Assembly: GCA_036971715.1 (NCBI GenBank) | Contig: JAVHJL010000001.1 | Coordinates: 4,216,001-4,280,000 of the forward strand | DNA length: 64,000 nt | From: Arthrobotrys musiformis | Lineage: Eukaryota > Ascomycota > Orbiliomycetes > Orbiliales > Orbiliaceae | Reading direction: 5' to 3' | Part shown: positions 23,116 through 34,685 of the stretch, piece after piece | Numbering within the stretch: position 1 is the stretch's first letter | How the letters are laid out: every line of letters begins with the position of its first letter | Program-made: the position numbers and the translations under genes | The notes under the pieces: generated by a model | The model's input: the letters and a program-made list of their open reading frames with translations, nothing else | The model's database searches: none | Told to the model about the DNA's origin: nothing

Positions 23116-26100
23116 TTAACCCTTAATGTCCGTTATGACCCCTTCATAATCTCTCGAGGAGATATACTCCAACGTCCGCTCAAAGTGAGCCTTGGGGCTT
23201 TCATTCGCAGCGGAATCGGAGTTATTCGCCAAATTCGAATGGATCAGCTCGATGAGGCCGTTAATATACCTAACAGTAACCTGTTGTCGCATCGTTAGCC
23301 CCAGACCCCCTTTAAAAGGACCAGTTGTTAATACTTACTGCCTCATTCTGCTGGTCAAAGTAATACACATATCGATTAAGGATCTCAACGAAAAGCTCAA
23401 TTGACACCGCCGCATCCATGCAAGCATCCGCAACTCTAAGCGCTCGCTGCAAGCACTCCAGAACACGCTTCCCATCTCGATAAAGCTAAAAAAAACACAA
23501 TTAGCCCCCGTTCTATAACACCCACAGTTAAAAAAAAAAAAAAAGATGTGACAACTTACCGTCTTCCCATCCTCCTCCTCTCTCGCCGGGATCTCGACAG
23601 CCCACCACAGATGACTCGCCAAATAAACCGCACGACACTGGTCCGGCTTCTTCAACAACTTCGATCCATGTAAAGCACACTTCGTAATCAACGTATCGTA
23701 ATTCTCCTTAGAAAAATTCCTCGTCGAATGCAACGCCCCCGAAATGACACAAACAGCCTGAAACTGCGCTCGAGAATCAGATATAGCCTCTTCGTATATC
23801 GTAAACGCTTGCGCAAAGAATTCGTAAGCCGCCTCCTCGAAACTCTGCCCTTGGTCGGCGATTTGTCCGCACATAACGAAGAGCCTGAGGCAGAGATCGG
23901 CGCAACCGACACGGGTGTACAGCGTGCTCAGAATCTGGTGCGCAAATTTGTATAGCGACTGGGTCTTGGACTGCCACTCATCGTCGAAATGTTCTCTGGT
24001 CTTGAGCCTTCGCGCAAGCTTGACGCAGGCGGTTATCAGTGCAGGAGCGGTATACTTGACCCTGTCGCCACCTTCCGCGAAAGCCTTCTGGGTGGCCTGG
24101 AGAAGCTTGTACTGAACATCGTTATCATCACTGTGGATGACATGGACTAACCGAGCAAGCCAGCCCTGTTCTTCGACAACTTCCTCGCTGTCCGTTTCCC
24201 GGAGCCGTCGCTGCTGAGTTCCAGGGTATATCGCTTGTTGGGGGGCTGACTCCTTGATCAGAACTTGAACGAGGTTAAGCACGCCTTGGACGTGCTCTTC
24301 CGTCGAAACCTTGACCGAACTAGACAAGATAGTCTTGATCACCGACGAAGCAACCGCACGCCTCGTTTGGTATGATTGTGAGTGGAGCAAAGGAACATAG
24401 TTAGGCAGCGCAAGAACCGTAAACAAAGAAACATAGGAGTTCAAAGGCGCCAGCAGGACTCCAAGAATATTCTGCTGTGTGGCAAGGAGGTGAAGATCCG
24501 CCGAACTCGACAGCTCCTGGACCTTCTTGTGAGTATACTCCAGAACCTGATCAACGTACTCCAGGTTCTCCGGGTAGATATTCAACGCAAGGTTGGCTAG
24601 GGAGACCAGCAGAGCTGTGATATCCTGTATCGGGAGCATCTGGGCGTTTGCCAAATTCACAACTTGCTGGTAGAAGATCTCGTAGAGCTTTACTCTTGAT
24701 AATATCGGCCCTTCTTCGTCTTCTCCATCCGCCGTTGTTTCCTTTGGTGTTTCTTCAGCTTCGTCCTCTTTAGGTTTCGATTCGTCGGCCCCGTCAGCAG
24801 CCTTCCCATCACTTTCCGTATCCGGTGGAGCAACATCCGCCGCAGGCGCAGGCACCGGTACCGGCTCTGACTTGGTATCTTTCTCTAACTTGAGCCTCTC
24901 TACCAATGCCTCAACGGCAGCTACTTCCTTGGCTTTCCTGTCATCGGAAGACTCTGAGTTCGCATCCCTCGCGGCATAGGTCGATAACCGGTCCATCAGC
25001 GCAATAATGATCGATTTGATGTTGACATCCGGGTTCAATTTCGCCGTCGCAGATAGGAATTCGTTGAGCGTGTGCAGGTGGAACTCGTCAGGGAATACCT
25101 GTATTATAACTACCCAAGCCAGCCGCGTTAGCCAGAAAGCCTTCCATACACCAGACCTACGCCCTGAAACCTACCCTCTAAAAGGTACTCTTGCGCCAAC
25201 TTATCTCGACACTGCACAACCTGCTCCAACAGAGGTCCCAGAATCGTCTTCTTGTATGCCTCCAGATCGACCAGCTGGCTCAGCCTAACCAAATTACTCC
25301 CAACGAGTAACTGCAGTTCCTTCCGCTCCTGCGATCTCTTTTCCCGTTCTCTGGAGTGTCCCTGGTGTTGTAGTCGGACCCATAGCTTATTCATCTCCAC
25401 AAAGTTGTTGAGTACGAACGATATCGAATCGGTGAGGTTTCCTTCCGGTCTGTCCAACTAGCAGTTAGCTCCCATACCTCTCTACCCGCATCTCGAAACC
25501 AAAAAAGGCCATACCCATCTCCGGTCCCAGTAGGTAAATGCTCCCTCGCCTGTCCTGAAAGGTAGTATCGCAAAAATAAACCACTATTTCCAATCAGCCT
25601 TCCAACTTCCACACACTCCGTAGCTCCATAGATTCAATTACCGAATAGGATGTTGAACACCCCTACTCATCTCCATCATATCCTTCATAATCTCCTTCAC
25701 CGGCGCATCTTCAATGCTCATATAAACCGTCCCAACCGTAATCATCAAATACAACCGCGGTATAATATTCCCTTTTTCCCAAAAAAAAAAACCATTAGCC
25801 TTTCCCCATACTTCCACCTTCTAATAGCGCATATAAATTGTGAAGCGATAAGGTAGGGAAGGGGAGTTGCATACCCGCGTACTGCACTAGTTCGTACAAA
25901 TCCGCCAAATGGTTCACGGGATGACTCTCCCTCAAAAACGCCGACAAGTGTCGAAGCGCATCGAAGACATCCATGTACAACTCGTAGTACATCTTAGGCC
26001 CTAAACTGCTCGTTCGGAGTTCCGATACCAATGTCGAGCTAACACAAAAACCCACATCCCAAAAACGGGAGCGAAGGAGCCGTTAGTACCTAAAAGTAGA

Positions 26101-26280
26101 GCTCTACGGGGTAAATTACAGAAGGGGGAATAAAAAAGCGCACCTGCACTTCAGAGCATCCATGAGCTTTCCCGGTGTTTCCAGGCATTTCAGCATCAAG
26201 CGTGTTTGCTGCTTAACCACCGCGCGAGCTTCTTCGAGGAGCCGGGCCTCTTCGGATTGCAGTCCCAGCGCAGTCGACAT
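23116..26280 (-). CDS. VPS35: Retromer cargo-recognition subunit Vps35
   Basis: Vps35 is the alpha-solenoid scaffold of retromer, which recycles cargo from endosomes to the Golgi. The eight exons on the minus strand are 26144-26280, 25875-26038, 25642-25771, 25515-25583, 25175-25449, 23560-25109, 23339-23485 and 23116-23280, giving 878 aa. Diagnostic stretches are the N-terminal EEARLLEEARAVVK, the Vps26-binding region RGLFLRYYLSGQAREHLP, EGNLTDSISFVLNNF, HQGHSREREKR and QVFPDEFHLHTL. An acidic, proline-rich insert lies near residues 330-385. The ATG at 26280 gives the normal retromer N terminus. Two junctions were decided by family match: the acceptors at 25450 and 25110 restore GDGPEGNL and EVIIQVFPDEF. 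Confidence 0.92.
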
Positions 26281-27085
26281 CGTTGGAATTTCGGGTATGT
26301 GTGTGTGTACGGAACGAGGAAGGGAGGCGATAAGCAGTCTACGAAGGGAGGGGAAGCTGTGGTCGTGGTCGCGGAAGAAGAAGAGGGGGTGGGAGGTTGA
26401 GGGAGGACGAGAGGGGAGTTTATGGTGGTTTCGTGGGATGCTCTTCGAAGGGCTATTTGGTGGGATATGGGGGTTGAGTGTCCGTCGTCATTGGGAGCTT
26501 GCGGCAGCGGAGGGGACGACTAATACACAACTGGACGCGCAACACAAACGGGCTGATGGCCCATATGGGGACCTAGCTTGGTCATAGATTCGGCTTCGAT
26601 TGGAGGATATACAACTCCCCCGACGCAAGTACTTAGCTCCTGTATGTATACATAGAAGACGGGATCTGTGTTTAATGGTTTTATAGAACTATGCTTTATC
26701 GTTCATTTCAGGGCGCAATTAGATGCATAAGGATTCGAAGCAATCCGCTACTATACAGGTAAAGGAGAACAGGATGATATCGAGTGACATGCTGTGCTTC
26801 GCGCGCAAGGATGATTTTACAGCAGCGAAACTTTGATAATAAAAAAGGTTGACAAGAAACAGTGCAGTGCAGCAGTTTAAGCAGTTTAAGTGAAGTTAAA
26901 GGAAAAGAAAAATTCATGCATTTTTTATATTATGCATTGTACGCAGACGTGAATTACGCATCATGGTCGTAGTGAGTTTAATCGATGTGAATATCAGGGG
27001 AGTTCATGTGAATTCAAAGGGGGGGTCGAGCTCGATTTCGTGTTCAGGGACCTGTAGATTCTTTTTTTTCTCTTCTTTTCGTCGT
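26281..27085. other. VPS35 promoter region
   Basis: No gene is recognised in the part next to VPS35. The purine-rich sequence at 26290-26510 gives spurious plus-strand frames. The part above 27004 has two overlapping open frames on the minus strand, described separately. Confidence 0.4.
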
Positions 27086-27250
27086 TTAGCATTCTTTGGG
27101 TGAGAGGGACATATTGGTGGGTTCCTTTTTGCGGCCACTGCGGCGGTGAGCCTTACGGGGACCTCTGGGGCGTATTTCGGAAAGCGGCGCTCTACGTCGT
27201 AGGGCGGGCCTATCCTTTAGCGGTATGGGATTAGGGAGGCTGTTAAGCAT
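27086..27250 (-). CDS. Possible small Arg-rich ORF (54 aa) downstream of the SR gene
   Basis: The minus strand has a complete ATG-to-stop frame of 54 codons with many arginines (segments such as ALRRRAPLSEIRPRGPRK). Another frame over the same DNA is open for 70 codons (27216-27004). Both lie behind a strong pyrimidine tract and CAG that look like a 3' splice site at 27286. It may be a separate small gene, an alternative last exon of the SR gene, or 3' UTR. I do not recognise it. Confidence 0.25.
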   Translation of the reverse strand: MLNSLPNPIPLKDRPALRRRAPLSEIRPRGPRKAHRRSGRKKEPTNMSLSPKEC

Positions 27251-27285
27251 GGGGTATCTCTATACTCCTTATGCATCAGCATCTC

Positions 27286-27373
27286 CTGTAAACGAAAGAA
27301 AGGAGAAAAAAGAGAGAAAGAGGAAAGGAGGACACTTTATAACAACAGTATAAATAAATAAATAAATCCCTAC
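27286..27373 (-). other. Possible 3' UTR intron abutting the SR stop codon
   Basis: Immediately after the SR stop TAG the sequence reads GTAGGG. After 88 nt, ending in about 40 pyrimidine-rich bases, it reads TTTACAG. Size and ends suit a fungal intron; no clear branch point is seen. A CT-rich promoter of a small downstream gene is the alternative. Confidence 0.4.
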
Positions 27374-29724
27374 CTAATACCGGCCACCGCCACCGCCAGA
27401 CCTTTGACCGCGGTCATAATCGTCCCTGTATCGGGGTGGGGAACGTCCACCACCACCACCTCTGGGGGGTGGTCCGCCATACTCATTACCTCCGTACCCA
27501 CCACGTTTTTCATCATCATACCTCCTTGGGGGCTCATCATATCTCCCACCACCTCCGCTGCCTCCACGTTGCTCATCGTATCTACCGCCTGACCGTCCAT
27601 AACCGTCAGGAGAACGTCTATCATAAGGAGGGGTGAAGCGGCGGTCATTACGGTAGTCTCCTCCTCCTCCGCCTCCACGACGTTCTTCACGGCCGCCTGC
27701 GTAGGGTGATCGCTCGCGGAATCCGCGGTCGCCTCCTCGGCTGTCGTTGCCACGTGGTGGAGAATATCCTCTGCCCCTTGGTGAATAACCGCGATCTCCG
27801 CCACGGTGTGGGGAGTAGCCTCCCCTGCGTCCTGGTGAGTATCCACGTCCCTCACGTGGAGAGTATCCATTACGTCTGCCTGCTGGTGGTGGAGATCGAG
27901 AACGTCCTCTGGAATTCCTTGCCTGTTGCTTTTGTTCCGCACGGTAATTTCCCCCCGTAATTAACGTTTTATGCCCGTGTTATGGAGAGTTCTTCGAATA
28001 AGTTTCAACTTACATCGGATGTACAAGAGACTCTGCCTCCCTTAAAGTCGTAGTTGTCCAGCTTGTTGATGGCTATCCTCAGGTCATCTGCAGTTTCGAA
28101 TTCAACGATGCTGTTTATCCCGATAATTAGCCGTCCGTCCTCTTTTGCATCGCAGGAGGAAGAACAGAGACTCACCCAGATCCGTCGCGGTTGCGTGAAA
28201 CTTCGCTAAAGACAACATCGACTCCGGACTTTCGAGCAAAGTCTTTCAGATCCTACATTGTAAGATATTCGTATAAGTGGCGTCCATAAGATCCAGAATG
28301 TTTTCATTTCTCAGTGTGTATGCAGGCAGAGACGTTGTTGATGGCAAAGCAACTTTTTGGTATTTTCCTCTCTCTCTCTTGCGAATAGTCTGTTCCAGGC
28401 TACAGCAGCAGCAGCAGCAGCTGTAGTAAGGACGGAACAATCCAGCCAGGGCCGAGGAGAATCAACAGGGAAGCAGGCAGCAGGTAGGAGGTGAGAGGCA
28501 CGTTCGGCTTTCTTTCCCCTCCTTTCCAGATAGACAGAATTCCAAAGGGGGGAGTACAAGTTCTGGTTCGTTGGAAGAGACCATAAGGGCGTAGTGTTTA
28601 TCCAGTCCAGATAATAGCAACAGGCCGAAAGGGAAAAAGCTCCTGCTCCGCCCGCCGGGGTGTTCTACACCTCTCGTGAAGGTGTTCCGCTGTTTCGATA
28701 TGTGAAGCTCCAAGCTTGGTGGGCAGTTCCAATATCAAAAGCCAGGTATAAAATCCCCCACTCTCACGGCGCGAAGAAATGCCATCCTCCCGCATTACGA
28801 TTGGCACAATGCCGGAAAATAGCAACGTCCTTCCGTTCCGCTGACAAAGAGCAAGAATCCAGAGTGACCTCGGGGCGGGTTTTTTTCATGAATGAACGAC
28901 GAGAATCCAGTGCTCACACATGTTGCAACAGGTGGTGAATGGTTTTGGGTGTAACAGAGAGACAGACCTGCCAGCTGGTATCCGTGGGAAGCCCAGAGAT
29001 GTTCATTCGGTAAGGCGTACGTCGTGGGCGGGGAGTACGATCTCCAGATGGTCCGTTAAAGTCATTGCGTGTTGGGCGAGGGCCACGTGCGAATTGGACG
29101 GTCAACCTGGAATCCATGAACTCCTTGCCGTCTTGCAGGAGAAAAACAGAAGTTTAAGTTTAGTATCACGGCGAAGTTGCATTGTTGGCTAGGGAGGCTG
29201 CATCCTTACGGAAGACTGCAGATTGGCGATGGGTGTCAGTTAGATACCAACCTCGAGCAGGTGGGCAGGGATGATACATACTAGGGACAATGTCTCGAGC
29301 ATCGGAAGGATTCGAGTACTCAATGAAGCCGAATCCATTCATAAGTTTGATTTCCTGGATAGTGCCATGGCCGTGCTTCACAAAGAAATCTTCGACATCT
29401 TTCTTGGTGGCTGTAAGAAGAGACGAACAAACCAAAGGCGACTCAGCTGCATTGTTAGCAACAGCAACCAGGGACTGAAAGGGCCAAGAAACAATGCAGG
29501 TATAAAGCATAAAAAGAGTATATATTCTACGGGTGCTCTTCTACTCGTATTCCGCGTGTTCCGGGGACATCTGGTAGCATCCGATGTGCTCATGCGACAA
29601 CCTTCCAGCGGGTACCTGGAGTAGCGTGCGTGTGCGTGCGTGTGTGCGTGCGTGCGTGCGTGTCAAGGAAGCGAGACTTGCCTGTCCGAGGTAAATTCCC
29701 AAGATAAAGACGTGTGTCCGACAT
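27374..29724 (-). CDS. SR-type splicing factor with two RRMs and RS/RG tail (Srp2-like)
   Basis: SR proteins bind pre-mRNA and promote spliceosome assembly in the nucleus. Exons are 29682-29724, 29282-29410, 29210-29215, 28968-29131, 28176-28252, 28014-28110 and 27374-27922, giving 354 aa. RRM1 begins TRLYLGNLP and contains LMNGFGFIEY; RRM2 begins YRMNISGLP and contains GSGIVEFE. The tail has YSPR, RGG and RS motifs. Intron 1 has a GC donor (CAG/GCAAGT). Exon 3 is a 6-nt microexon (TCTTCC) that restores IFHGKEF, as in fungal SR proteins. Intron 4 is 715 nt. The acceptor of the last coding exon is less sure: CAG before 27922 was chosen, but an AAG six bases upstream also fits the frame. Two-RRM Npl3-like proteins are the nearest alternative. 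Confidence 0.85.
28403..28420. repeat. (CAG)6 trinucleotide repeat inside the long SR intron
   Basis: Six uninterrupted CAG units on the plus strand (CTG on the transcribed strand) within the 715-nt intron. Confidence 0.85.
29624..29663. repeat. CGTG-type microsatellite in SR intron 1
   Basis: About 40 nt of alternating purine-pyrimidine CGTG/TGTG units lies just inside the GC-AG intron, about 20 nt from its 5' end. Such sequence can form Z-DNA and varies in length between strains. Confidence 0.85.
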
Positions 29725-31126
29725 CTCCGCGACTGAATTGCTGGGCGACACCGTGCCGGTTGTAAGTACAAAGAATGGGGAAACGACAGGTTTTTTTGAT
29801 GTCGCTCTCGAAGCGACGATGACGGCGGTTACTGCTGGGGGGTAGAAGTTAGAAGCGCGCTAAGACGTGAATGGATGACGTTGTGATGGTTGTTGGTGGT
29901 AGTGATTAGTGGTGGTGATGTTGTTGACCCTTTTTGAAATCTCCTGAAAACGAGCCGAGAGTGGAGCGTGCGGGTCCAAACCTGAGCTGAGGATAAAATA
30001 TAAAAATTAAAAAAAAGATGTCGACAAAGGATTAATTATCCGCCGGAATAAATTGGACTGTTATCGAGAGGGTCGCGATAGGCTTGGGAGGGGGGAATGG
30101 GAAGTTAATATCAATTTGAAAGGATCTGGATTGTGTTTAGTTTAGGTGTCCAGTAAGAAGGCGTCAGGGCAGGGCAGACCAGACCAGACACCACCACAAG
30201 ACAGGCCGGACGAGATAGGACAAGATGGGACAGGATGGGACAGGATGGGACCGGACAGGGAGGGAAATGCGAAACGCAAGGCGACAATTCGAATTCCCTC
30301 CACGATCACAAGCTAAGGGCTCACTTACGTATGCTACACTATAAAAATTTGATCCCGCTTGGCAAAACTTGGTCAACAGACGTCGCTGAAGCCGCTCTAT
30401 CGATATCATCCAGTACAGTGATAGTCAGGAACGTTACTGATCTCGACTGAGGAATTCGGCTAAAAGAAAACGAGGCGGCCCCTTTAAAAGGGCGGCCCTC
30501 TGCAGTGCATGTACTATGTAAGTCCTGTGCATGCATGCATTCCTGCACAGCTCGAATTTCGACTTCACAGTGCAGCACACTAAAAGTAAAAGCCTCGAGT
30601 TCGATAGCTAAGACTCAGGCTCTAGCTTTGGTTGTTGGCGCCACATGCTGGTCCTTGCACAACCACACCGGTCGAGCGCTCTCGATCGAATTCGATACTT
30701 CAGTGAAACGGAATATCCCATGTTAGTGGAATGCACTGCCAACGTAGACATATAAGCTTTCGAATTCTATCGATATCTTGGCTTGCAAATACACATATAC
30801 TGTATTTAGATATAGCACGTACACCAGCACACAGATAAAAACACAGACAAGTCTACAAGTATGCGGCCTATTCCGCGCGCTCTTTTTCTTTCAATCAACA
30901 TTCGCATTCCTTGTCATGTCGTCGTAATGCAATATTTTCGGTTCGCAGAACTTTACTACCCAATTAGTTCGACGACAGGAGTAAAAAGAGGTGGTCCAAA
31001 ATAACACACAGCACCAGCTCAGACTTGCGTTGCACATGCAGCCAATTTGCAAATTTGGTTACACACGCTCGAGGCTAATGCACTCTGCGCATATGCTGCA
31101 AGTAATAATATGAGCATTTGAGCACA
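29725..31126. other. Intergenic: SR promoter and GAL1 3' UTR
   Basis: No gene is recognised. A short G-rich tandem repeat lies at 30213-30260. The remainder has only short open frames. Confidence 0.5.
30213..30260. repeat. 10-nt tandem repeat (GATGGGACAG unit)
   Basis: Four to five imperfect copies of GATGGGACAG follow each other on the plus strand, in the upstream region of the SR gene. Confidence 0.75.
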
Positions 31127-32996
31127 TTAAAACCCTCGGAAAACAACGGCTCCTTGTCCAGGCTTCGACACCACCACCGCCTCCCTCCAGGCCCCATCCG
31201 ACTCTAACGCTTGAGGGTACTTCTCCTTATAGTATTGTTCTCTCAACGCTGCCTCAACCTGAGGCACTTTATCCTCCGGTATCAGATGCACACTACACCC
31301 TCCCCATCCGGCACCCGTCAAACGGCTTCCGACACTACCAGCTTTTCTCGCAATATTGCAGAGAAGATCTAACTCCGGGCATGAACAGTCGAATAGATCC
31401 CGGCATGAATCCTGTGACTCATTCATCAATTGGCCCATCGCCTCGAGATACGATAGTGATGCACTCTCGGGTGCATTCATCATGAGTTCTGCAAACTTGT
31501 TCACTCGAAGCGATTCGGAGTAGACGTGGGTTGCCCTCAGTCTCAACTGGAACCTCTCGGCTCGAACTATTATTCCCAGAAACATCAGCATATGTTTCCC
31601 ACTGATATCGTTGTACTAAGTGAGGATCTTACTTGGGAAACGGGTCATGTATCTCTCCGTGAGAGCTTCTGTTGTAGTCTCCAGTATCTCTGCTATCTCT
31701 TCCTTCGTATAGCCCTCTTCTTGAGTAAGTGTCTGTTTGACGACATCTACCATGGTCTCCAGCTGCTGGACTACACCCGGTGTTGTCCCCTGCTTCTCGA
31801 AATACTTCTTCTGGAGCCCACTTAGTGAGTATCCTAGCGGTCCATTATCACTCGGCAAAGGCTCAAGCCCCAGCTTCTTCGCGAGAACTACTGCGGCTAG
31901 AGTTGTTTCTACCACCCTGAGATTGTAATGGATCGGTGCTGTGATCTTCTTCTCTGATGTGACGTATGTTTGGGCGATGAGAAAGCTAAGAGGCGGATCG
32001 GACTTGGGAAACGAGAACTGTTTGGCCTTCAGCTCCGGAACGAATGACACGTATAGCGCGCTATCTTTGCCACCGAATACGGACGCAGTCTGGTCCATTC
32101 TATAGTAAGAAAAATCCGTTAGTCAACATATCCTATCCCAAAATCCAGCCAAAACCCAAGCTAGCCGTCTTGACCTCCCCACCTGAGGGAGGGATAATGT
32201 AATCAATGCACTCACCCTCCGCTATTCACACCCACGAACCGCTCACTAACAACAGCGAGATTGACCAATTTCGACTTCTCGATCTCTTTCTGCCCGTTTG
32301 CCGTAAAAACCGCAAGCGCGCTTGCACAAGTAAATGCAGCACTGCTGGATAATCCGCCGCCAGATGGAATGGTACCGTGAACTAGAACCTTCATGCTGGT
32401 CGGTACCCCATTCCATCCCTCGCTTCGAAGGAGTTCCAGAGCGCCCCGGAGACCACATTTGAAGTAGTTGGACCAATGGTGATCGTTGCTGTCGATTTCA
32501 ACATCGCCTTCTAAGGGGACGGTAAATTCCTTGGAGGGGAATTTATCGGCGGAGAGATTGGCTATCTCTACTGTTGGTTCTTTACCCTCCGGTGTAGGGG
32601 TGGCGGTAACTGCGACCAAGAGATCGATTGCGACGGCCATGGGCATAACTTCATACAACATGTAGTCAATGTGCTATATCGCATGTTTGTTTGTATAAAT
32701 TAGCCGATAGATAGGCACTTCTGCACATGCAGATTTCCAAACATATAATAATCACTTATATATAGCTGCATATATAAAACGCACAAAGCTGAAGGTAGAT
32801 GAAAGATAAGACTAACCTCTCCGATAATATTAACCCGTCCTGGCGCCCGAGCGATAAAATCCGGCGTCTTCCCATACAGCCTCTCGAACTCCGCGGCCAG
32901 ATCGTTCCATCTTTTCCCCTGCGAGAGCAGAGCTTCTGGAGCGTAAATCTCGTCCAAAGACGTTACCTCTGGCACAAACACGGTTGACCCCGCCAT
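31127..32996 (-). CDS. GAL1: Galactokinase
   Basis: Galactokinase phosphorylates galactose with ATP in the first Leloir step. Exons are 32817-32996, 32216-32673, 31633-32099 and 31127-31566, giving 514 aa. The galactokinase signature GRVNIIGEHIDY is at 53-64, the GHMP ATP-binding motif SGGGLSSSAA at 164-173, NSGGMDQ follows the second intron, and the third GHMP motif LTGAGWGGC is near the C terminus. The active-site Arg of the signature and the Asp of GMDQ are present. The ATG at 32996 is the first in frame; longer forms need a GTG. Donors are GTTAGT, GTGAGT and GTAAGA. No GAL7 or GAL10 lies nearby, so the Leloir genes are not clustered here. Confidence 0.95.
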
Positions 32997-34566
32997 GGCT
33001 TCTTCCGTCCCGCTTCCGCGCACTAGTTATTCTCTTTCCAGACCAGGGTTTTTTAATCCGCGAACAAGCGGGGAGTTTGGAGAAATTCGAGGTTGTGTCT
33101 TGATTATAAGCTTAAGTGTTTGGGTTTTTAATTTTTCCTTGGTGAGGATACTGGACCCTGAGCAGTTCTGATGGTTTGCTTGGCTTGGTTTTCGATGTCA
33201 GGGACGGAAAAATGGGGTTATATGATATATATGTGAATAACGGAGTTACCCCGCCGCAGCGCATACGACACGGGGCCGTTTGGATTAGTGAGGTGACATC
33301 CTGGTAACCTTAGCTCAACGTAAGGCTTCGGTGCGACTGGGCCCGCCAATCAACATCACTAGTACTCCTAACGTTAACAGTATCTAAAGTATCGATATCC
33401 TAAGATGTTTTGCGTTTGATGTATCGATATTTAAATTTACAGCATAAAAAACCTGTCCGTGCGATGTACAAGTCGACTAGTCACCATCCATGGGAGGCTA
33501 CTTTCGAGACTAGAGGCTAAGTACTTAGTTATTGATATCAATTAATATGCAAATATAATAGCATACAATAGTTACCTAATCAAATTATTGTCAATCGCCA
33601 GATATATCGACAGCTAGATATCTGGAACAACACTCGAAACCATCCCTCTCCGTTAGCCGTAGACATATCTACTCAGGTAGATCTAGATTTTCAGATGCTA
33701 TATATAGCTGTGGTATGTACGGTAGGTATTTATCTTTAGGCCAGTCGACTAAGCACCTATCGGTATATATCCTGACTCGAGGAGACAGCCGATTAATGCA
33801 ATTAGGCATACAATTCCGTCGACACGAATCATGGCTTAAGCCCCCCAGTGACAGTATTGATGTTACAAGTTGACTACAGCCGGGATATTTTCTAGCTCGA
33901 GAGGGACAACGGCCTTTATATATAGATATCTAGCCTAGATCTTTATGTATACGGGTCTTATCAATATGTCCTCAAAAGAGCGAAGCATTCCAGTCCCGGA
34001 AACATAAAGCTTCGAGTGTCCTGTTCCACTGCAGAACTCCTAGAACTTCTCGAATCAGAATTCGAACTAGAATTCGAACTGCCTGGCTTGGTTCCCGCCT
34101 CGAGCATGGATTAATTCCATATGGGCCCATGCGGTCACGATCGAATTCACGTTCAGACGGTAGCATTCCACGAAAGCAAAGGGTATGCAAATCAATGCAC
34201 AATAAGCTACCAGTATACCCAATGATTACATAACAAGTTTAAGGTTGCCGTTTGTGTGTACATACAGTACATAAAGATGTATGTGCAACATGTATGGGTT
34301 TCGGTGAAGGATCACACTTGCACATGTCTTTTTTCATGATTTTTATTAGATATCCCCGTCGAGCTATTGGAGCGACTAGTATTACTAGCCTGGAAGCCTG
34401 GCCGGAACGATGGAGCGACATCGGAACTCCCCTGCCGCCTGCAGTGGGAGCCTTCTCCACACTTTCGGCTGAATGGCCTGCCCTAGTCGCATGGCTAAAA
34501 CCCTTTCGGGAAAAACTTTTTGTCCAAACCGCTCCATGCAGTAAAACGTCGTCTCAGACAAGCAAG

Positions 34567-34590
34567 AAAAAAAAAAAAAAAAAAAAAAAA
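34567..34590. repeat. Poly(A) tract of 24 nt
   Basis: An uninterrupted run of 24 A lies between GAL1 and ILV2. It could be a retrosequence trace or a simple promoter element; nothing next to it resembles a gene copy. Confidence 0.8.
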
Positions 34591-34678
34591 GACTGGCGGC
34601 AGTCGAGATGCACCTGTTCGAGAAGACCCTAAACTAAACTCATGGCCACCGAGAGTCGGGCCATTGTCTGGCCAGAAA

Positions 34679-34685
34679 TGAGTCA
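34679..34685 (+). promoter_or_regulatory. Gcn4/CPC1-type site TGAGTCA upstream of ILV2
   Basis: An exact TGAGTCA lies 367 nt before the ILV2 start. Yeast ILV2 and many fungal amino acid genes respond to Gcn4/CpcA through TGASTCA. A 7-mer of this kind also occurs by chance, so only the context supports it. Confidence 0.45.

Noticed and set aside
27370..27942. 190-codon minus-strand frame rich in His, Asp and Val
   Set aside because: It is another frame of the RS/RG tail of the SR gene; the true frame has the YSPR and RGG motifs and joins RRM2.
34567..34590. Poly(A) as the tail of a processed pseudogene
   Set aside because: No gene-like sequence or target-site duplication is visible beside it.
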